64,000 nucleotides of DNA from Loripinus fragilis (GCA_964019695.1 OZ026515.1:143786152-143850151); one strand, 5' to 3'; counted from the first letter of the stretch, positions 32,542 through 44,948 are shown. Notes: generated by a model not told the origin, from the sequence alone. Numbers and translations are program-made.

Positions 32542-32754
32542 TAAACCCTTACCATGCTAGATTCAGATATATTCAGCTTTGAAAACAGTGTAGATTCAGA
32601 TCAGCTGGCTTCTTAGAAGCCAGCTGATCTGTATCTACACTGTTGTCCACTATTCTTGTAAATACAAGCTTATAACATGAAATCATTTAAGTTGATCGGA
32701 TAAAAATTGGGGAGGAGTGTAGTACACTGAAATATCCAGCATGGTATGGGTTAA
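32542..32754. mobile_element. MITE, TTAACCCTTACCATGCTG family with CAGCTGGCTTC core
   Basis: Near AAACCCTTACCATGCTAG at the left and AGCATGGTATGGGTTAA at the right, with a perfect central hairpin GATCAGCTGGCTTCTTAGAA / GCCAGCTGATC. Confidence 0.85.
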
Positions 32755-33352
32755 TACTGTTTTCATCCTTCAAGGTGATTCTAAATGTCAATAAAACTAA
32801 TTAGTATAAATGATTAAATCAAATCCTCAGAACATGATTTCAACTGCCCTAAACAAAAATAGTTTGAATTAATTTTTACCAAAGAAGGATGATATTTATA
32901 AAAGGTAATACTTGTTGCAATACTAATTGAAAGTGTCTCATACAGACACTCACAGAGACATTTCCAATAAGCAATAATTGAGTATATCCACATGTTTTTT
33001 ATGAAAGAAATAAGAAAACATACAATCCGAGCACCACTTCCTATCAAAGACAATTTTTTTTATTCCAAAATTTACACATTGTCCAAAATCCAGAAAATTG
33101 AACCAACCGAAGCTACACCTAAATTACGCAAGCTAACGTCATCATTCTAACACAAGACAATCCAACTATAGTACTGACAAACATCACAATATAGCAAAGG
33201 AAAAAGCCAATATGAACAGTGCGTCTTCAATCGGTAAAGTTTGCAGAGACAAATTGTTTCTTATTGTTCTTATATATTCTCAGATGCTAACCATTTCATC
33301 TCAAATTATCCGTTCTCCTTTGGAACAATGGAAAAATGATAAAACCACTTTC

Positions 33353-33560
33353 TAAGCTCTTTGCATGCTGGGTAATTTTTGCATGCTTTTGTCTTTTCAA
33401 AATCAACTTTTTCAAAAAATTCTATCAGTAAAACAATCAGAATGTCAAACAGTTTGGATCCAGATCAGGACCGACATAATGTCGGTCCTGATCTGGATCC
33501 AAACAGTTTGCAAATGTTATGAGCAGACAACAAAAGTTGCCATTAGCAAGGAAAGAGTTA
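33353..33560. mobile_element. TIR element, CTCTTTGCATGCTGG family, intact
   Basis: Begins CTCTTTGCATGCTGGGTAAT and ends TTAGCAAGGAAAGAGTTA, with a central near-perfect hairpin TTTGGATCCAGATCAGGACC / GGTCCTGATCTGGATCCAAA. Further copies: 33928-34136, 59750-59967, 60081-60296 and the split 8369-8841; fragments at about 2735, 14972, 15998, 20085, 24168, 30613 and 33625. Confidence 0.88.
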
Positions 33561-33927
33561 GAAAACAATGGAAAGTAATTTGAAATTTGAACATAGTGCA
33601 TCCATCATTCTAGAAAAAGTACCTGAACACTTGACTGCTAGTGTCTTCTACCAATAACCTTTGTAAACAATTTGGACCCAGGATCAAGGCCCAACATTTC
33701 ATCCGGCTTTATCTGAATCCAAACTGTTTATTCTCAAAAGATTTGTTATTAAACTTAAATTTTGAATTTTAACATTAGTCAAGACAGAGCAGAACATATA
33801 TAAGACTGGGATGTCAGAGCCCCAGTCAGCAGCTGGGCATTATTTTCAAATGTAAAACAAAAATATGCTTATGACTTTTGTAAACAAAGCCTCTAAAGAG
33901 AATAAATCTGTATTCTTATCAATGATT

Positions 33928-34136
33928 CTAACTTTGAATGCTGGGTAATTTCTCTTTTTGTCGTCTTCTGACTTTTTTCAAAATTAACATTTTCAAAAAT
34001 TCTTTCAGAAACGTAACTATGAGAGTGTCCAGAACTGCATGTGGACTGACACTCTGTTGGTCCTGGTCTGGGTCCAAACCATTTGCAAAGGTTATCAGCA
34101 GATGACAAAAGTCGCCGCTAGCAAGAAAAGAGTTAA
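33928..34136. mobile_element. TIR element, CTCTTTGCATGCTGG family
   Basis: TAACTTTGAATGCTGGGTAA at the left, GCTAGCAAGAAAAGAGTTAA at the right; the central hairpin is eroded. The 71-codon minus frame at 33893-34108 is not a gene. Confidence 0.8.
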
Positions 34137-34350
34137 TAATTATTAAGACCTTCTATCAGCGGATCTACATCTAGCCGCCAACTAATTATCTCCAACTGAG
34201 ATTTTCAATCTTTGTTAACCAGCAAATCAATTTTTCAAGACTAATTTCCTAACAACCCAATAAAAAACAATTTAGAGGGGAACTATATAGTTACAAATAG
34301 TGATGAACTTCTCTAATTAACCCATTTATGTCAATCTTCCATACTTATAA

Positions 34351-34662
34351 GGGAGATAACTGTGTTCAAAATCATCATTTGGGGAGGCCTTGTATATGGT
34401 TAGATATATGGTCAGAAATTTAGGTTTACCGTGATGCATCAATTCTAATGGAGTATTAACATTTTCCCTCAAAAAGACAGTAAAAATGTTCAATATTGCC
34501 CCTACAGCCTGTGGCTGCCAGCTGTACGAAACTTCTTGCCAGCCGATAAAAAGCGGCATTGCATAATGATGGTGAGTTTCTGACATATTGTGGGATATAC
34601 TGTCGCAAACATTTGATGTTATCCAATCAGACATCATGTTACATCTGCAAGCGCATTAGAAT
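34351..34662. mobile_element. GGGGATAAC / ATTCTAATGCAC family (copy 3, eroded)
   Basis: GGGAGATAACTGTGTTCAAA, then ATTCTAATGGAG ... GCGCATTAGAAT. The right arm of the first inverted repeat is largely lost. It lies about 120 bp from copy 4 in the same orientation; the 103-codon minus frame here is inside the element. Confidence 0.75.
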
Positions 34663-34782
34663 TGTTTGTCATTCACTTTGATGGGATGCTGGTCAAGATT
34701 TCTTAATTTTTTTCGGGATAAATTAGCAGATAGTGCAGACACTTACCGATGAGATGCACTTAAATTTCAACAGATTAATTTT

Positions 34783-35096
34783 GGGGATAACTGTATTCAA
34801 AATTTTCATTTGGGGAGGTATATCGTTGGATATATGGTCAAAAATTTAGTTTTACAGTGACGCGCAAGTGGAGCCGTAAAAGGTGATTTCCGAACGTATG
34901 TCCGACGATATACCTCCCCAAATGAAAATTTTGAATATGGTTATCCCCATTCTAATGCACTTCTGCAGTTTCGTCTCAAATTTGAGCCGCACATCATCCA
35001 ACGATATGTGACATAGATGATGACGTCAAACTATTTCATGTCGCAAATTTTGACATTTTCCAATCAGACGTCGTGTTACAAAAGCAAGTGCATTAA
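34783..35096. mobile_element. GGGGATAAC / ATTCTAATGCAC family (copy 4)
   Basis: GGGGATAACTGTATTCAAAA ... TTTTGAATATGGTTATCCCC forms a long hairpin, followed by ATTCTAATGCACTTCTGC ... GCAAGTGCATTA. Confidence 0.82.
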
Positions 35097-35593
35097 ATAG
35101 AATCTATAATTATATACTTAAAAGAAGTTAAAATCACAATAACTATTCTCTCCAACTCCCAATAACTAGAGATCAATCTTCTTCCTTAAATCAAACTATC
35201 CCCTTTCACGCTGAAAACAATGACAGTTTCCGACATTGAACTTCCTTGTAGATACTATGTAATGCCTCAGTTACATTTGCCACGGGCTTCGTACAATTCA
35301 TTAGTCTACGATTTTCAGTACAATTTTTCAGGCATCTTAGTTGGCTCTAAGCTACGAGATATGTGTTTACATTAATTACGATCACCTTGTGATTTCTTTC
35401 AGCGAGGAAGAGAGAGCTGGTTGCTTAATTAATTACTTTTATTGCATTCTTGCTTTTAAGTGTGTGTCTCTTCCTCGTGGTGCCATGGGTTAATCTGTGA
35501 TGTATGATTGTGGCATTTCCAATTCATACCCACTCATTGTTTCAAAGTGAGAAACATGAAATGTACGGCCTAGCTTTAATGCCTCAAACAACT
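35097..35593. other. No gene recognised
   Basis: AT-rich; 35460-35530 (GTGTCTCTTCCTCGTGGTGC ... GGCATTTCC) resembles the old repeat at about 13960-14024. Confidence 0.4.
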
Positions 35594-35605
35594 GGAACAA
35601 GGTGA

Positions 35606-35806
35606 TTTTGTTTGATTTGATTCTTTACGTCCCATCAACAATCTTTCAGTTAAACAGGGACGGGTCTTCCTGGGTTGAACCAGTACTAAGCTAGGATAAA
35701 TGTGTCTTGCTCAAGGACCACAACGCAGTGACGCCGGTGAGGCTCGAACCTGCGGCCCTTCGGTCTCGAGTCAAGCACTCTACCACTGAGCACCTGTGCT
35801 CCCCCA
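35606..35806 (-). mobile_element. tRNA-derived SINE, family 1, intact with 12-bp target duplication
   Basis: Perfect direct repeats GGAACAAGGTGA at 35594-35605 and 35807-35818. Contains GGTTGAACCAGTACTAAGCT, GTGTCTTGCTCAAGGACCAC, GAGGCTCGAACCTGC (B-box complement) and GCACTCTACCACTGAGCAC (A-box complement). The right target copy forms the outer part of a hairpin at 35808-35886, so the SINE inserted into one arm of a pre-existing palindrome. Confidence 0.92.
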
Positions 35807-35807
35807 G

Positions 35808-35886
35808 GAACAAGGTGACCCCATTTCATGTACAGCCCTACTTTTTAAAGTAGGGCTGTACATGTAATGAGGTCACCTTGTTCCGG
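35808..35886. repeat. Near-perfect hairpin beside the SINE
   Basis: GGAACAAGGTGACCCCATT ... ACAGCCCTACTTT pairs with AAAGTAGGGCTGTACATG ... AGGTCACCTTGTTCC; arms of roughly 37 bp and almost no loop. Confidence 0.85.
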
Positions 35887-36515
35887 TTGTTTTTAGAGTT
35901 GATTGCTATAGGCTGTACAAAGATTTTTAGAAGAATATTTATTTGATAATGTTCTTTGTTGAGCTACAATTAGCAGAGCCAAACACTAAAACATCAAACA
36001 AAGGATGTGAAAATTATATCTTCAAAGTCTCACAACCTTTATATTCTAGCTTCAATGAAACCAAGCGGACATTTTATTAATGAAGTCCCGTGTAGCTGAC
36101 AAGTTAAGGAAACCTATTCATTCCTAACCTAATCAAACAGATAGGATCAACAAGTTCTCGGAATAGAATACTATACTAGCGCAAATAAAAAGCGCAAGTT
36201 TTACTTTGGAGAAAAATATTAGAAATAATTGAATGATTTCGAAAAACTGTTTTAACTTTTGTGTGCTTTGAACGTTTTTGACAGATTTTTTAAAGAAACA
36301 TTTAATTCTATACCATAGCATGTCTAAAGTGGTGTTTAAAAGTGGTTATGAAATATGACCAAGAGCCTGTAAGTCCACCACAGTCTAAACTTGTTTGTTT
36401 TTTATTTCCGCTGATATATATCTGTTATGCAATATAAGACAGCACTTTTTTCCTTCCAAATTAAAAACATCCCTGACACTCATTATTATGCTATATATGT
36501 ATATCCCACATAGTA
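35887..36515. other. No gene recognised
   Basis: AT-rich sequence with nothing I can identify; the 62-codon minus frame at 36133-36321 is unsupported. Confidence 0.35.
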
Positions 36516-36519
36516 TTAA

Positions 36520-36884
36520 AGCTGCATACTCTGTAACTATGAACATTTTTCGAAAAATTTTATTTTCTTTTTAAATCATTTGTAAAAGTAGAATTAAGCT
36601 ATGTTTTCACAATAAAAATGTTCAGTACCGCTGAAAACTGCATGGAAAAGTGATTATCTTATCAAATAGGTGTATTTTTCTCTTGTTGGTAATTATTTGC
36701 GTCCCTCCAATAATTATAGACCGTTGAATTTTAACATAAATGCAGTTGTTTTGATAGTGATAACTTGTTAAGATTTACGAAAATGGTAAAATGTTTACCT
36801 GAATTTGAGTATTTTTCTGTGTTCTTGAAAAATAAAAACATTATTTTTAAAATTAGAAGATCAACAGTTACAGACTATGCAGCT
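36520..36884. mobile_element. MITE with TTAA target sites and AGCTGCATACTCTGTAAC ends
   Basis: TTAA at 36516-36519 and 36885-36888 flank inverted ends AGCTGCATACTCTGTAAC and GTTACAGACTATGCAGCT. 365 bp, no coding content. The 94-codon plus frame 36765-37049 starts inside it and is not supported. Confidence 0.8.
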
Positions 36885-36888
36885 TTAA

Positions 36889-38729
36889 CTTTGGTATTTG
36901 AATATTCAACCAAGATCAATGTCACAGGCGAGAAATGTACACTGGCCTTTGATATGTCTACTGAGTTGTTTCCAATAAATTTGACAACGAGCACTAACCC
37001 TTATAATGGCCATTCATGCAATAGTTCTATAAGTTTTCAAGGGATATAAAGACAAAAACGGTCCTAAACATTTCCCAACAAAACAGTCAAAATAGGTGTT
37101 AATCAGAAAATAAAGACTTCAGCTAAGAGATATTTCAATGTGCACAATCTGATATGACTTTAGCTTTTACTATTTAAACAATATTGATGAGAAAGCATTT
37201 GTGCATATTTTTGATGAGAAAACATTTTATTACACGGAAAACGCAGAAAGGTAAGATTAGCCTTCATGTCATTCTGCATGAGTCACAACCAATTTATTGG
37301 CCAAGAGTCATTGGATCATTGAGAATCATAATCTATCAAGCAGTTGTATGGCAAGAAATTCAGTCATTTCAAAACTGAATTGGACAAAATCCACAAAAGT
37401 TGCATGTTACAGTGTTTAAATCACAAGTGCAACAGATAACACAGCTTGTGATATCCTTCTTGATTTTTATGGGGTATACGTAAGGCTTAACATTTCGAAG
37501 GAGATTTGTCTTATGACAATGATCAGGAGTTGGTTTCTTAAAGCAAATATAAGAATTTTGATTTAAACATATTGTCTACTGCAAATTTTTGGAGGTGCTC
37601 ATTTAACCCTTAAAGCGCCAAGAAAAAAATGCATCTGAAAATGTTGTCTGCTGAAGTCCTCTGCTGAAAATAATTGCCTGGCATTACTGACAAATAAGGT
37701 ATAGAAGCAAACAGCCTGGACCCAGAACAGACTGCTCCAATAGGAGCAGTCTGTTCTGGGTACACACTGTTTCCCATAGAGGCCTTCTTAAACATTTCAG
37801 CAGACGAGAAAAGCAAAGGACTTTTGTTGAGATTACTATTGAAGGATCAAGTGAGGTTACTAAACTTATTTAGACTGGGCTTCTAAGTTTCAATGTGGTT
37901 TCATATAGCTGGAGATGCTAGCCAAGTTTTCTTAAAATGTCAACACACCTTGCATGCTTGAAAATTACCATGTGGCATGATGAGGTAAAATATAACTAGA
38001 AATGGTGTCCCTATGGCGCAGGTGCCCCCACCAAATTTTACACCATACATTGCTTATATACTGTCACTACTCTGAATGATAAAACATCACCAGTTACTGT
38101 TTGTAAAGGTTAAAAGCTGATTAGACAAGATCCAAGAATTAAAGCATCACTTAACAGCTCCAAAGCAAGTTTACAGAGAGTCTGAAGGAGAAAAATTGTG
38201 TATCCATCTTGCACTATTTTGTGTTAATGCTTACATTATTATAAATCTTTAACAAAGACAGACACACTTCAAGTTACAAAACTCTTATACAAAGAACACC
38301 ATCAATTTAAACTTCTTGATGAAGTTCAAGTGACTCAAGTGTTCTATATTCCTTGTCCTGATCTTCATATTGATCAATTCCCGTTTATTGGAATAGTAAA
38401 AAAATATTTGTCTGTTATTTTTATGACAACATTTTGCTGGGATTTGAGAATGTGACAGACACTAAAATTGTCACAAGGAAACAAAACTGAGGGGTTAAAG
38501 TCCATGATATATTCTTTTTTATGTAGTTAGTACATGATACAAGAGGCCTAAGTAGGCAAACAATCCCCCACCTTGATAGCCATCTTGGATAATAACACCA
38601 AACAATTTTAGCAATTCTGACTCACCATACTTTCTCCCTCAGATGCCTCTCACCAAGTTTCAGCTCAATCTAATAAATTTGTAACACATAGTTCAGAAGA
38701 TGTGAAAAGTTAAGAACAGACATCTATCA
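36889..38729. other. No gene; one hairpin element
   Basis: Hairpin 37699-37775 (ACAGACTGCTCC / GGAGCAGTCTGT) lies within a probable larger element beginning TTAACCCTTAAAGCGCC at 37602. Otherwise nothing recognised. Confidence 0.4.
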
Positions 38730-39015
38730 ATTTGTTTGGTTTGATGTTTTACGTCCCAGTAAACAGCTATGGTCATGTCGAGACAGTCAGTACCTAACCA
38801 GCCATTTTTCCTGGGCAAGCTTGACTAAGCGGTTAACCAGTACTTCCTGCACAAACTTACAACAACCCTTCTTGAATCAGCGGAGGGAGGAAAATCCCTG
38901 TAAAAATTACTTCATGATCAATTTCCACAAAAGTATGGGACCGGGCGGTGATCGAACTCTCGATCCCTGGATCTGCAGTTGGACTCGCTGTGCCCAACAG
39001 GGCCCGGTACGACAA
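38730..39015 (-). mobile_element. tRNA-derived SINE, family 2
   Basis: GATGTTTTACGTCCCAGTAA, CCTGGGCAAGCTTGACTAAG, CAACCCTTCTTGAATCAGC and GGTGATCGAACTCTCGATCC (B-box complement), then an eroded A-box region and GGGCCCGGTA end. Confidence 0.85.
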
Positions 39016-39639
39016 CCAAAGGCTGACCTGGAGGTTGCTCCAGGTGAGCTAACCATAACAATTAAACAGAGCTGCCTCAACATTTAATACCAAGAAAAAT
39101 GTTTAAAATAGTAGAAAATTTCCGGTAAACCTATTTTTTCTTCCTGGAGGCAGAAGGTTATGAGGTATAAAGAATAAACGTTTAATCATAAAGCCATAAA
39201 ACTGGGAAGCAAGAGAAACCTCTGTGGACCTGATGGCACTTCTGAACAACCTTAGAGCAATCAAACCAAATGACCTGTTTTCAACTTATATCACCATAGT
39301 AACACAATAATCATGGCATCAACAATGATTTACTTTAGTCTCTCTATGGTAGGATTCTTAGGTGATACTACAAGATTATTTCTCTGAATAAAATATTGAA
39401 TGAAGTTTTTACCATAATTATTCAGAGAGATGGGCCTAATCGAACAGTGCAAACCCAGATCAGCCTGCTCCTAAAGGAGCAGTCTGGTCAGGTTTTACTC
39501 TGTTAGCCATTCAAACTTTATAAATCTCTGCATGTTCTTAATCAAATCTTAGGTGTTTAAATACTGTTTATAACTAAGTTTTATTAAGCACAATATGCCT
39601 TTAATTTTACAATTTCTATAACCTCTTTTGAAAAAAAAA
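39016..39639. other. No gene; one hairpin
   Basis: 39443-39505 is a CAGCCTGCTCC / GGAGCAGTCTG hairpin. Otherwise nothing recognised. Confidence 0.4.
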
Positions 39640-42600
39640 ACTGTGTAGCACATGAGCACAACTGAAGCCACCTGATATCACTGGTGCATGAACACAATTC
39701 AAGCCATCTAATATCACTGGTACATGAACACAACTCAAGTCACCTGATATCACAGGTACAAGAGCACAACTAAAGTCAAATGATATCACTGGTGCATGAA
39801 CACAACTCAAGCCACCTGATATCACTGGTGCATGAACACAACTCAAGCCACCTGATATCACTGGTGCATGAAGACAACTCAAGCAACCTGATATCACTGG
39901 TGCATGAACACAACTCAAGTCACCTGATATCACTGGTGTATGAACACAACTCAAGCCACCTGATATCACTGGTGCATGAGCATATCTCAAGTCACCTGAT
40001 ATCACTGGTGAATGATCACAACTCCTGTCATCTGATAGCACTGGTGTATGATCACGACTCAAGTCACCTGATATCACTGGTGCATGAGTACAACTCAAGC
40101 CACCTGATATCACTGATACATGAGCATATCTCAAGTCACCTGATATCACTGATACATGAGCAAAACTCAAGCCATCTTATATAACTGGTACATGAACACA
40201 ACTCAAGTCACCTGATATCACAGGTACATGAACACAACTCAAGTCACCTGATATCACTGGTGCATGAGCACAACTCAAGCCACCTGATATCACTGGTGCA
40301 TGAGCATATCTCAAGTCACCTGATATCACTGGTGAATGAGCAAAACTCAAGCCATCTTATATAACTGGTACATGAACACAACTCAAGTCACCTGATATCA
40401 CAGGTACATGAACACAACTCAAGTCACCTGATATCACTGGTGCATGAGCACAACTCAAGCCACCTGATATCACTGGTGCATGAGCATATCTCAAGTCACC
40501 TGATATCACTGGTGAATGATCACAACTCCTGTCATCTGATAGCACTGGTGTATGATCACGACTCAAGTCACCTGATATCACTGGTGCATGAGTACAACTC
40601 AAGCCACCTGATATCACTGATACATGAGCATATCTCAAGTCACCTGATATCACTGATACATGAGCAAAACTCAAGCCATCTTATATAACTGGTACATGAA
40701 CACAACTCAAGTCACCTGATATCACAGGTACATGAACACAACTCAAGTCACCTGATATCACTGGTGCATGAGCACAACTCAAGCCACCTGATATCACTGG
40801 TGCATGAGCATATCTCAAGTCACCTGATATCACTGGTGAATGATCACAACTCCTGTCATCTGATAGCACTGGTGTATGATCACGACTCAAGTCACCTGAT
40901 ATCACTGGTGCATGAACACAACTCAAGTCACCTGATATCACTGGTGCATGAACACAACTCAAGTCACCCGATATCACTGGTGCATGAGCACAACTCAAAT
41001 CAGCTGATATCACTGGTGCATGAACACAACTAAAGTCAATTGATATCACTGGTGCATGAACACAACTCAAGCCACCTGATATCACTGATGCATGAACACA
41101 ACAAGTCACCTATAAATCACTAGAAACATGAACATGACTGAGATCACCTTATATCACTAGTTCATGAACAAAACTCAAATCACCTGATATCACTGGTGCA
41201 TGAACACAGCCCAGGTCACCTAATATCAAGGGTTCATGAACACAACTCAAATCATCTGATATCACTGGTACACAAACACAACTGAGGTAACCTGATATCA
41301 CTGGTGCACTAACACAACTGATGTCACCTGATATCATTGGTGCATGAATGCCACTGAGGTCACCTGATATCACTGCTGCAAGAACACAACACTGATGTCA
41401 CCTGATATCACTGGTGTATGAACACAACTGAGGTCACCTGATATCACTAGTGCATGAGTACAACTGAGGCCACCTGATATCACTGGGGCATGAGCACAAC
41501 TCAAGTCACCCAATATCACTGGCAAATGAACACAATGAAGGTCACTTGAAATCACTGGAGTGGTACATGAATACAACACATGAGGTCACCTGATATCACT
41601 GGTGCATGAAAAATGAAAACAACTCCTGATATCTTTGTTGCAGGAAATCAGCTCAAGTCAGCTGATATCACTGGAACAAGAACATAGCTAAAGTCACCTG
41701 ACATCAATGGTGCATGAACACAACTATAAAGTCACCTGATATCACTGGTTCATGAACACAATGAAAGTCACATGATGTCACTGGTGCATGAACACAACTC
41801 AAGTCACCTAATATCATAACTCAAGTCACCTAATATCATAACTCAAGTAACCTGATATCACTGGTACATGAGCATAATTCAAGTCAACTGATACCACTGG
41901 TGCATGAACACAACTCAAGTCACCTGATGTCACATGTGCCTGCACATAACTCAAGTCACATGATAACACTGGTGCCTGAACACGACTTAAGTCTCCTGAT
42001 ATAACTGGGGCATAAACATATCTCAAGTCACCTGATATCACTGGTGCATGAACACAAATCAAGTCACCTGATATCACTGGTGAGTGAACACAACAAGTAA
42101 CCTGATAACACTGCTAGGTGAACACAACTGAGGTCTACTGATAACAATGGTGAGTGAACACAACTCAGGCCACCTGATATCACTGGTAGGTGAACACAAC
42201 AAGTCACCTGATAACAATGGTAAGAGAACACTACTCAGGTCACCTGATATCACTGATAGATGAACCAAACTCAAGCATCCTGATACCACTGATGCACGAG
42301 CACAGCTCAGGTCACATTATACAACTGGTGAGTGAACATAACTCTAGTCACCTGATATCGCTGGTGAATGAACTCATCTCAAGTCACTTGATATCACTGG
42401 TGCATTAAAACTACTCAAGTCACCTGATATCACTTGAGAGTGAACACAACTCAAGTCAAATGATAAAAGCGGACATCACTGGTGCATGAGTACAAAAAGG
42501 GTCACCTAACATCACTGGTTCACATCACAATTCAAATCACTAATATCACTGGTGCATGAACACAACTCAAGTCAAATGATATCACTGGTGCATGAACACA

Positions 42601-43995
42601 ACTCAAGCAACCTGATATCACTGGTGCATGAACACAACTCAAGTCACCTAATATCACTGGTGCATGAACACAACTCAAGTCACCTGATATCACTGGTGCA
42701 TGAAAACACCTCAAGTCACCCGATATCACTAGTACATGAGCACAACTCAAGTCACCTAATATCACTGGTGCATGAACACAACTCACCTGATATCGCTGGT
42801 GCATGAACACAACTCAAGCAACCTGATATCACTGGTGCATGAACACAACTCAAGTCAGCTGATATCACTGGTGCATGAACACAACTCAAGTCACCCGATA
42901 TCACTGGTGCATGAACACAACTCAAGTCAAATGATATCACTGGTGCATGAACACAACTCAAGTAACCTGATATCACTGGTGCATGAACACAACTCAAGTC
43001 ACCTGATATCACTGTTGCATGAACACAACTCAAGTCAGCTGATATCACTGGTGCATGAACACAACTCAAGTCACCAGATATCACTGGTGCGTGAACACAA
43101 CTCAAGTCAGCTGATATCACTGCTACATGAGCACAACTCAAGTCACATGATATCACTGGTGCATGAATACAACTCAAGTCAGCTGATATCACTGGTGCAT
43201 GAACACAACTCAAGTCAGCTGATATCACTGGTGCATGAACACAACTCAAGACACCAGATATCACTGATATGTGAAAACAACTCCAGTCACCTGATATCAC
43301 TGGTGCATGAACACAACTCAAGTCACCAGATATCACTGGTGCATAAACACAACTCAAGTCAGCTAATATCACTGGTGCATGAACACAACTCAAGTCACCT
43401 GATAACACTGGTGCTTGGACACAACTCAAGTCACATGATATTACTGGTGAGTGAGCACAACTCAAATCAGCTAATATCACTGGTGAGTGAACACAACTCA
43501 AGTCACCTGATATCACTGGTGAGTGAACACAACTCAAGTCAGCTGATATCACTTGTGCATGAACACAACTCAGTCACCTGATATCACTGGTGAGTGAACA
43601 CAACTCAAGTCACCTGATATCACTGCTACATTAGCACAACTCAAGTCACATGATATCACTGGTGTGTGAGCACAACTCAAGTCTCCAGATATCACTGGTG
43701 AGTGAACACAACTCAAGTAACCTGATATCACTGGTGAGTGAACACAACTCAAGTCAGCTGATATCACTGGTGCATGAACACAACTCAAGTCACCAGATAT
43801 CACTGATTAATTAGCACAACTGTAGTTACCTGATATCACTCAACTCAGTCACCTGATATCACTGGTGAGTGAACAAAACTCAGTCACCTGATATCACTGG
43901 TGAGTGAACACAACTCAAGTCACTTGATTTCACTGGTGCATGGACACAACTCAAGTCACATGATCTCACTGGTGAGTGAACACAATTCAGCCTTC
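39640..43995. repeat. 36-bp satellite array, about 120 copies, with higher-order repeats
   Basis: The unit is CACCTGATATCACTGGTGCA then TGAACACAACTCAAGT, at a strict 36-bp period with point variants (AGCTGATATC, GGTGAGTGAAC, GGTACATGAGC). Between about 39860 and 41000, multi-unit blocks are duplicated: ATAACTGGTACATGAAC occurs at 40181, 40361 and 40685 (180 and 324 bp apart, 5 and 9 units), and CTCCTGTCATCTGATAGC recurs 504 and 324 bp apart. The left end borders an A-run near 39630. Since 36 is a multiple of 3 and the unit lacks stops in more than one frame, open frames of up to about 269 codons appear on both strands (for example 42752-43552 minus and 42772-43581 plus), encoding 12-residue repeats. 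No start context, splice signals or non-repeat coding flank support them. Confidence 0.95.
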
Positions 43996-44130
43996 GGCCT
44001 CATGCAATAGTGCATCAGGTCTTCCCCAGCACCTCATGATAATAGTTTGACTTTACTACAAATAGCTATGAAATAATGGTATATTATTCTTCATGAAAAT
44101 ACCAAGAATATCCTATTCATTCATTTCAGG

Positions 44131-44254
44131 TTGAACTAGTACTTAGAGCAGAGGATCAAGTGTCTTGCTCAAGTACACAGCACAGTGCCTCCGGTGAGGC
44201 TCAAACCAGCTACCCCTTGATCTCAAGTCAAGCACTCCAAACCACTGAGCTCCT
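44131..44254 (-). mobile_element. tRNA-derived SINE, family 1, truncated
   Basis: GGTTGAACTAGTACTTAGAG, GTGTCTTGCTCAAGTACACA, GGTGAGGCTCAAACCAGC (B-box complement) and CAAACCACTGAGCTCC; the 3' tail is missing. Confidence 0.8.
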
Positions 44255-44740
44255 CATCAGAAAAGTGTTGTCTATACAATTTGCAAGCTACACATTGGCA
44301 GAAGTCCAGAGACAATGTCTCTTAGTCAATTGCAGACACCAGACAGTTTGATCTGAGGCACAATTGCAGTTATTTTTCTACATTAGAGGAATACCAATTA
44401 TTTTTGTGCATCATGCCTGCTTTCAAGTGCAATATGCCTTTCTTAGTAATCACAGGGTGACCAATGTGTCATTGATTTCCTGTAACCCATCAGTGTAGCA
44501 ATAATGACAAATGTGCCATATTCTTGAATTTTGGAGGGTAAGGATTAGCCAATGATTCATAAGAAAAGTCAAGTCTTATTTGGTTTCTTTCAGACAAAAG
44601 ATTGGACAAAATTTTGCAATATTTTGGGGACATTTGAATGGGTTTAGATTTACTTCCAACCTGAGTCATCATACATGCTATATGACCATACATAAATCTG
44701 TCCATATGCTTTCTAAGTGCTACGTTTAAACCAGATCCTA
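44255..44740. other. No gene recognised
   Basis: Nothing identified; the 71-codon minus frame at 44490-44705 is unsupported. Confidence 0.35.
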
Positions 44741-44742
44741 TA

Positions 44743-44948
44743 CAGTAAAACCTGTCTTAAGCGGCCACTCAAAAATAGACAAAACAAAGATTTAAAAGAC
44801 ATATGTTAGCTTAATGAAGGTCAATAGTATTGCAGAATGCTCCCCTTGGAGCATTCTGCAATACTTTTGACCTTCATTAAGCAATAATCGGTGTTGAAAA
44901 CCCATTTTGGTCTTCTTTTTGAGTGGCTGCTTAAGACAGGTTTTACTG
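44743..44948. mobile_element. MITE, CAGTAAAACCTG family (copy 2)
   Basis: TA-flanked, CAGTAAAACCTGTCTTAAGC at the left and its near-perfect complement at the right, with the inner AGTATTGCAGAATGCTCC hairpin. Confidence 0.88.

Noticed and set aside
36765..37049. 94-codon plus frame
   Set aside because: Starts inside a TTAA-flanked MITE; no domain and no splice context.
42752..43581. Open frames of 266 (minus) and 269 (plus) codons as repeat proteins
   Set aside because: They overlap on opposite strands, consist only of the 36-bp satellite unit, and start and stop where the array mutates; no splice or promoter context.
39640..43995. CRISPR-like array (36-bp repeats)
   Set aside because: Repeats are contiguous with no unique spacers, and the genome is eukaryotic.
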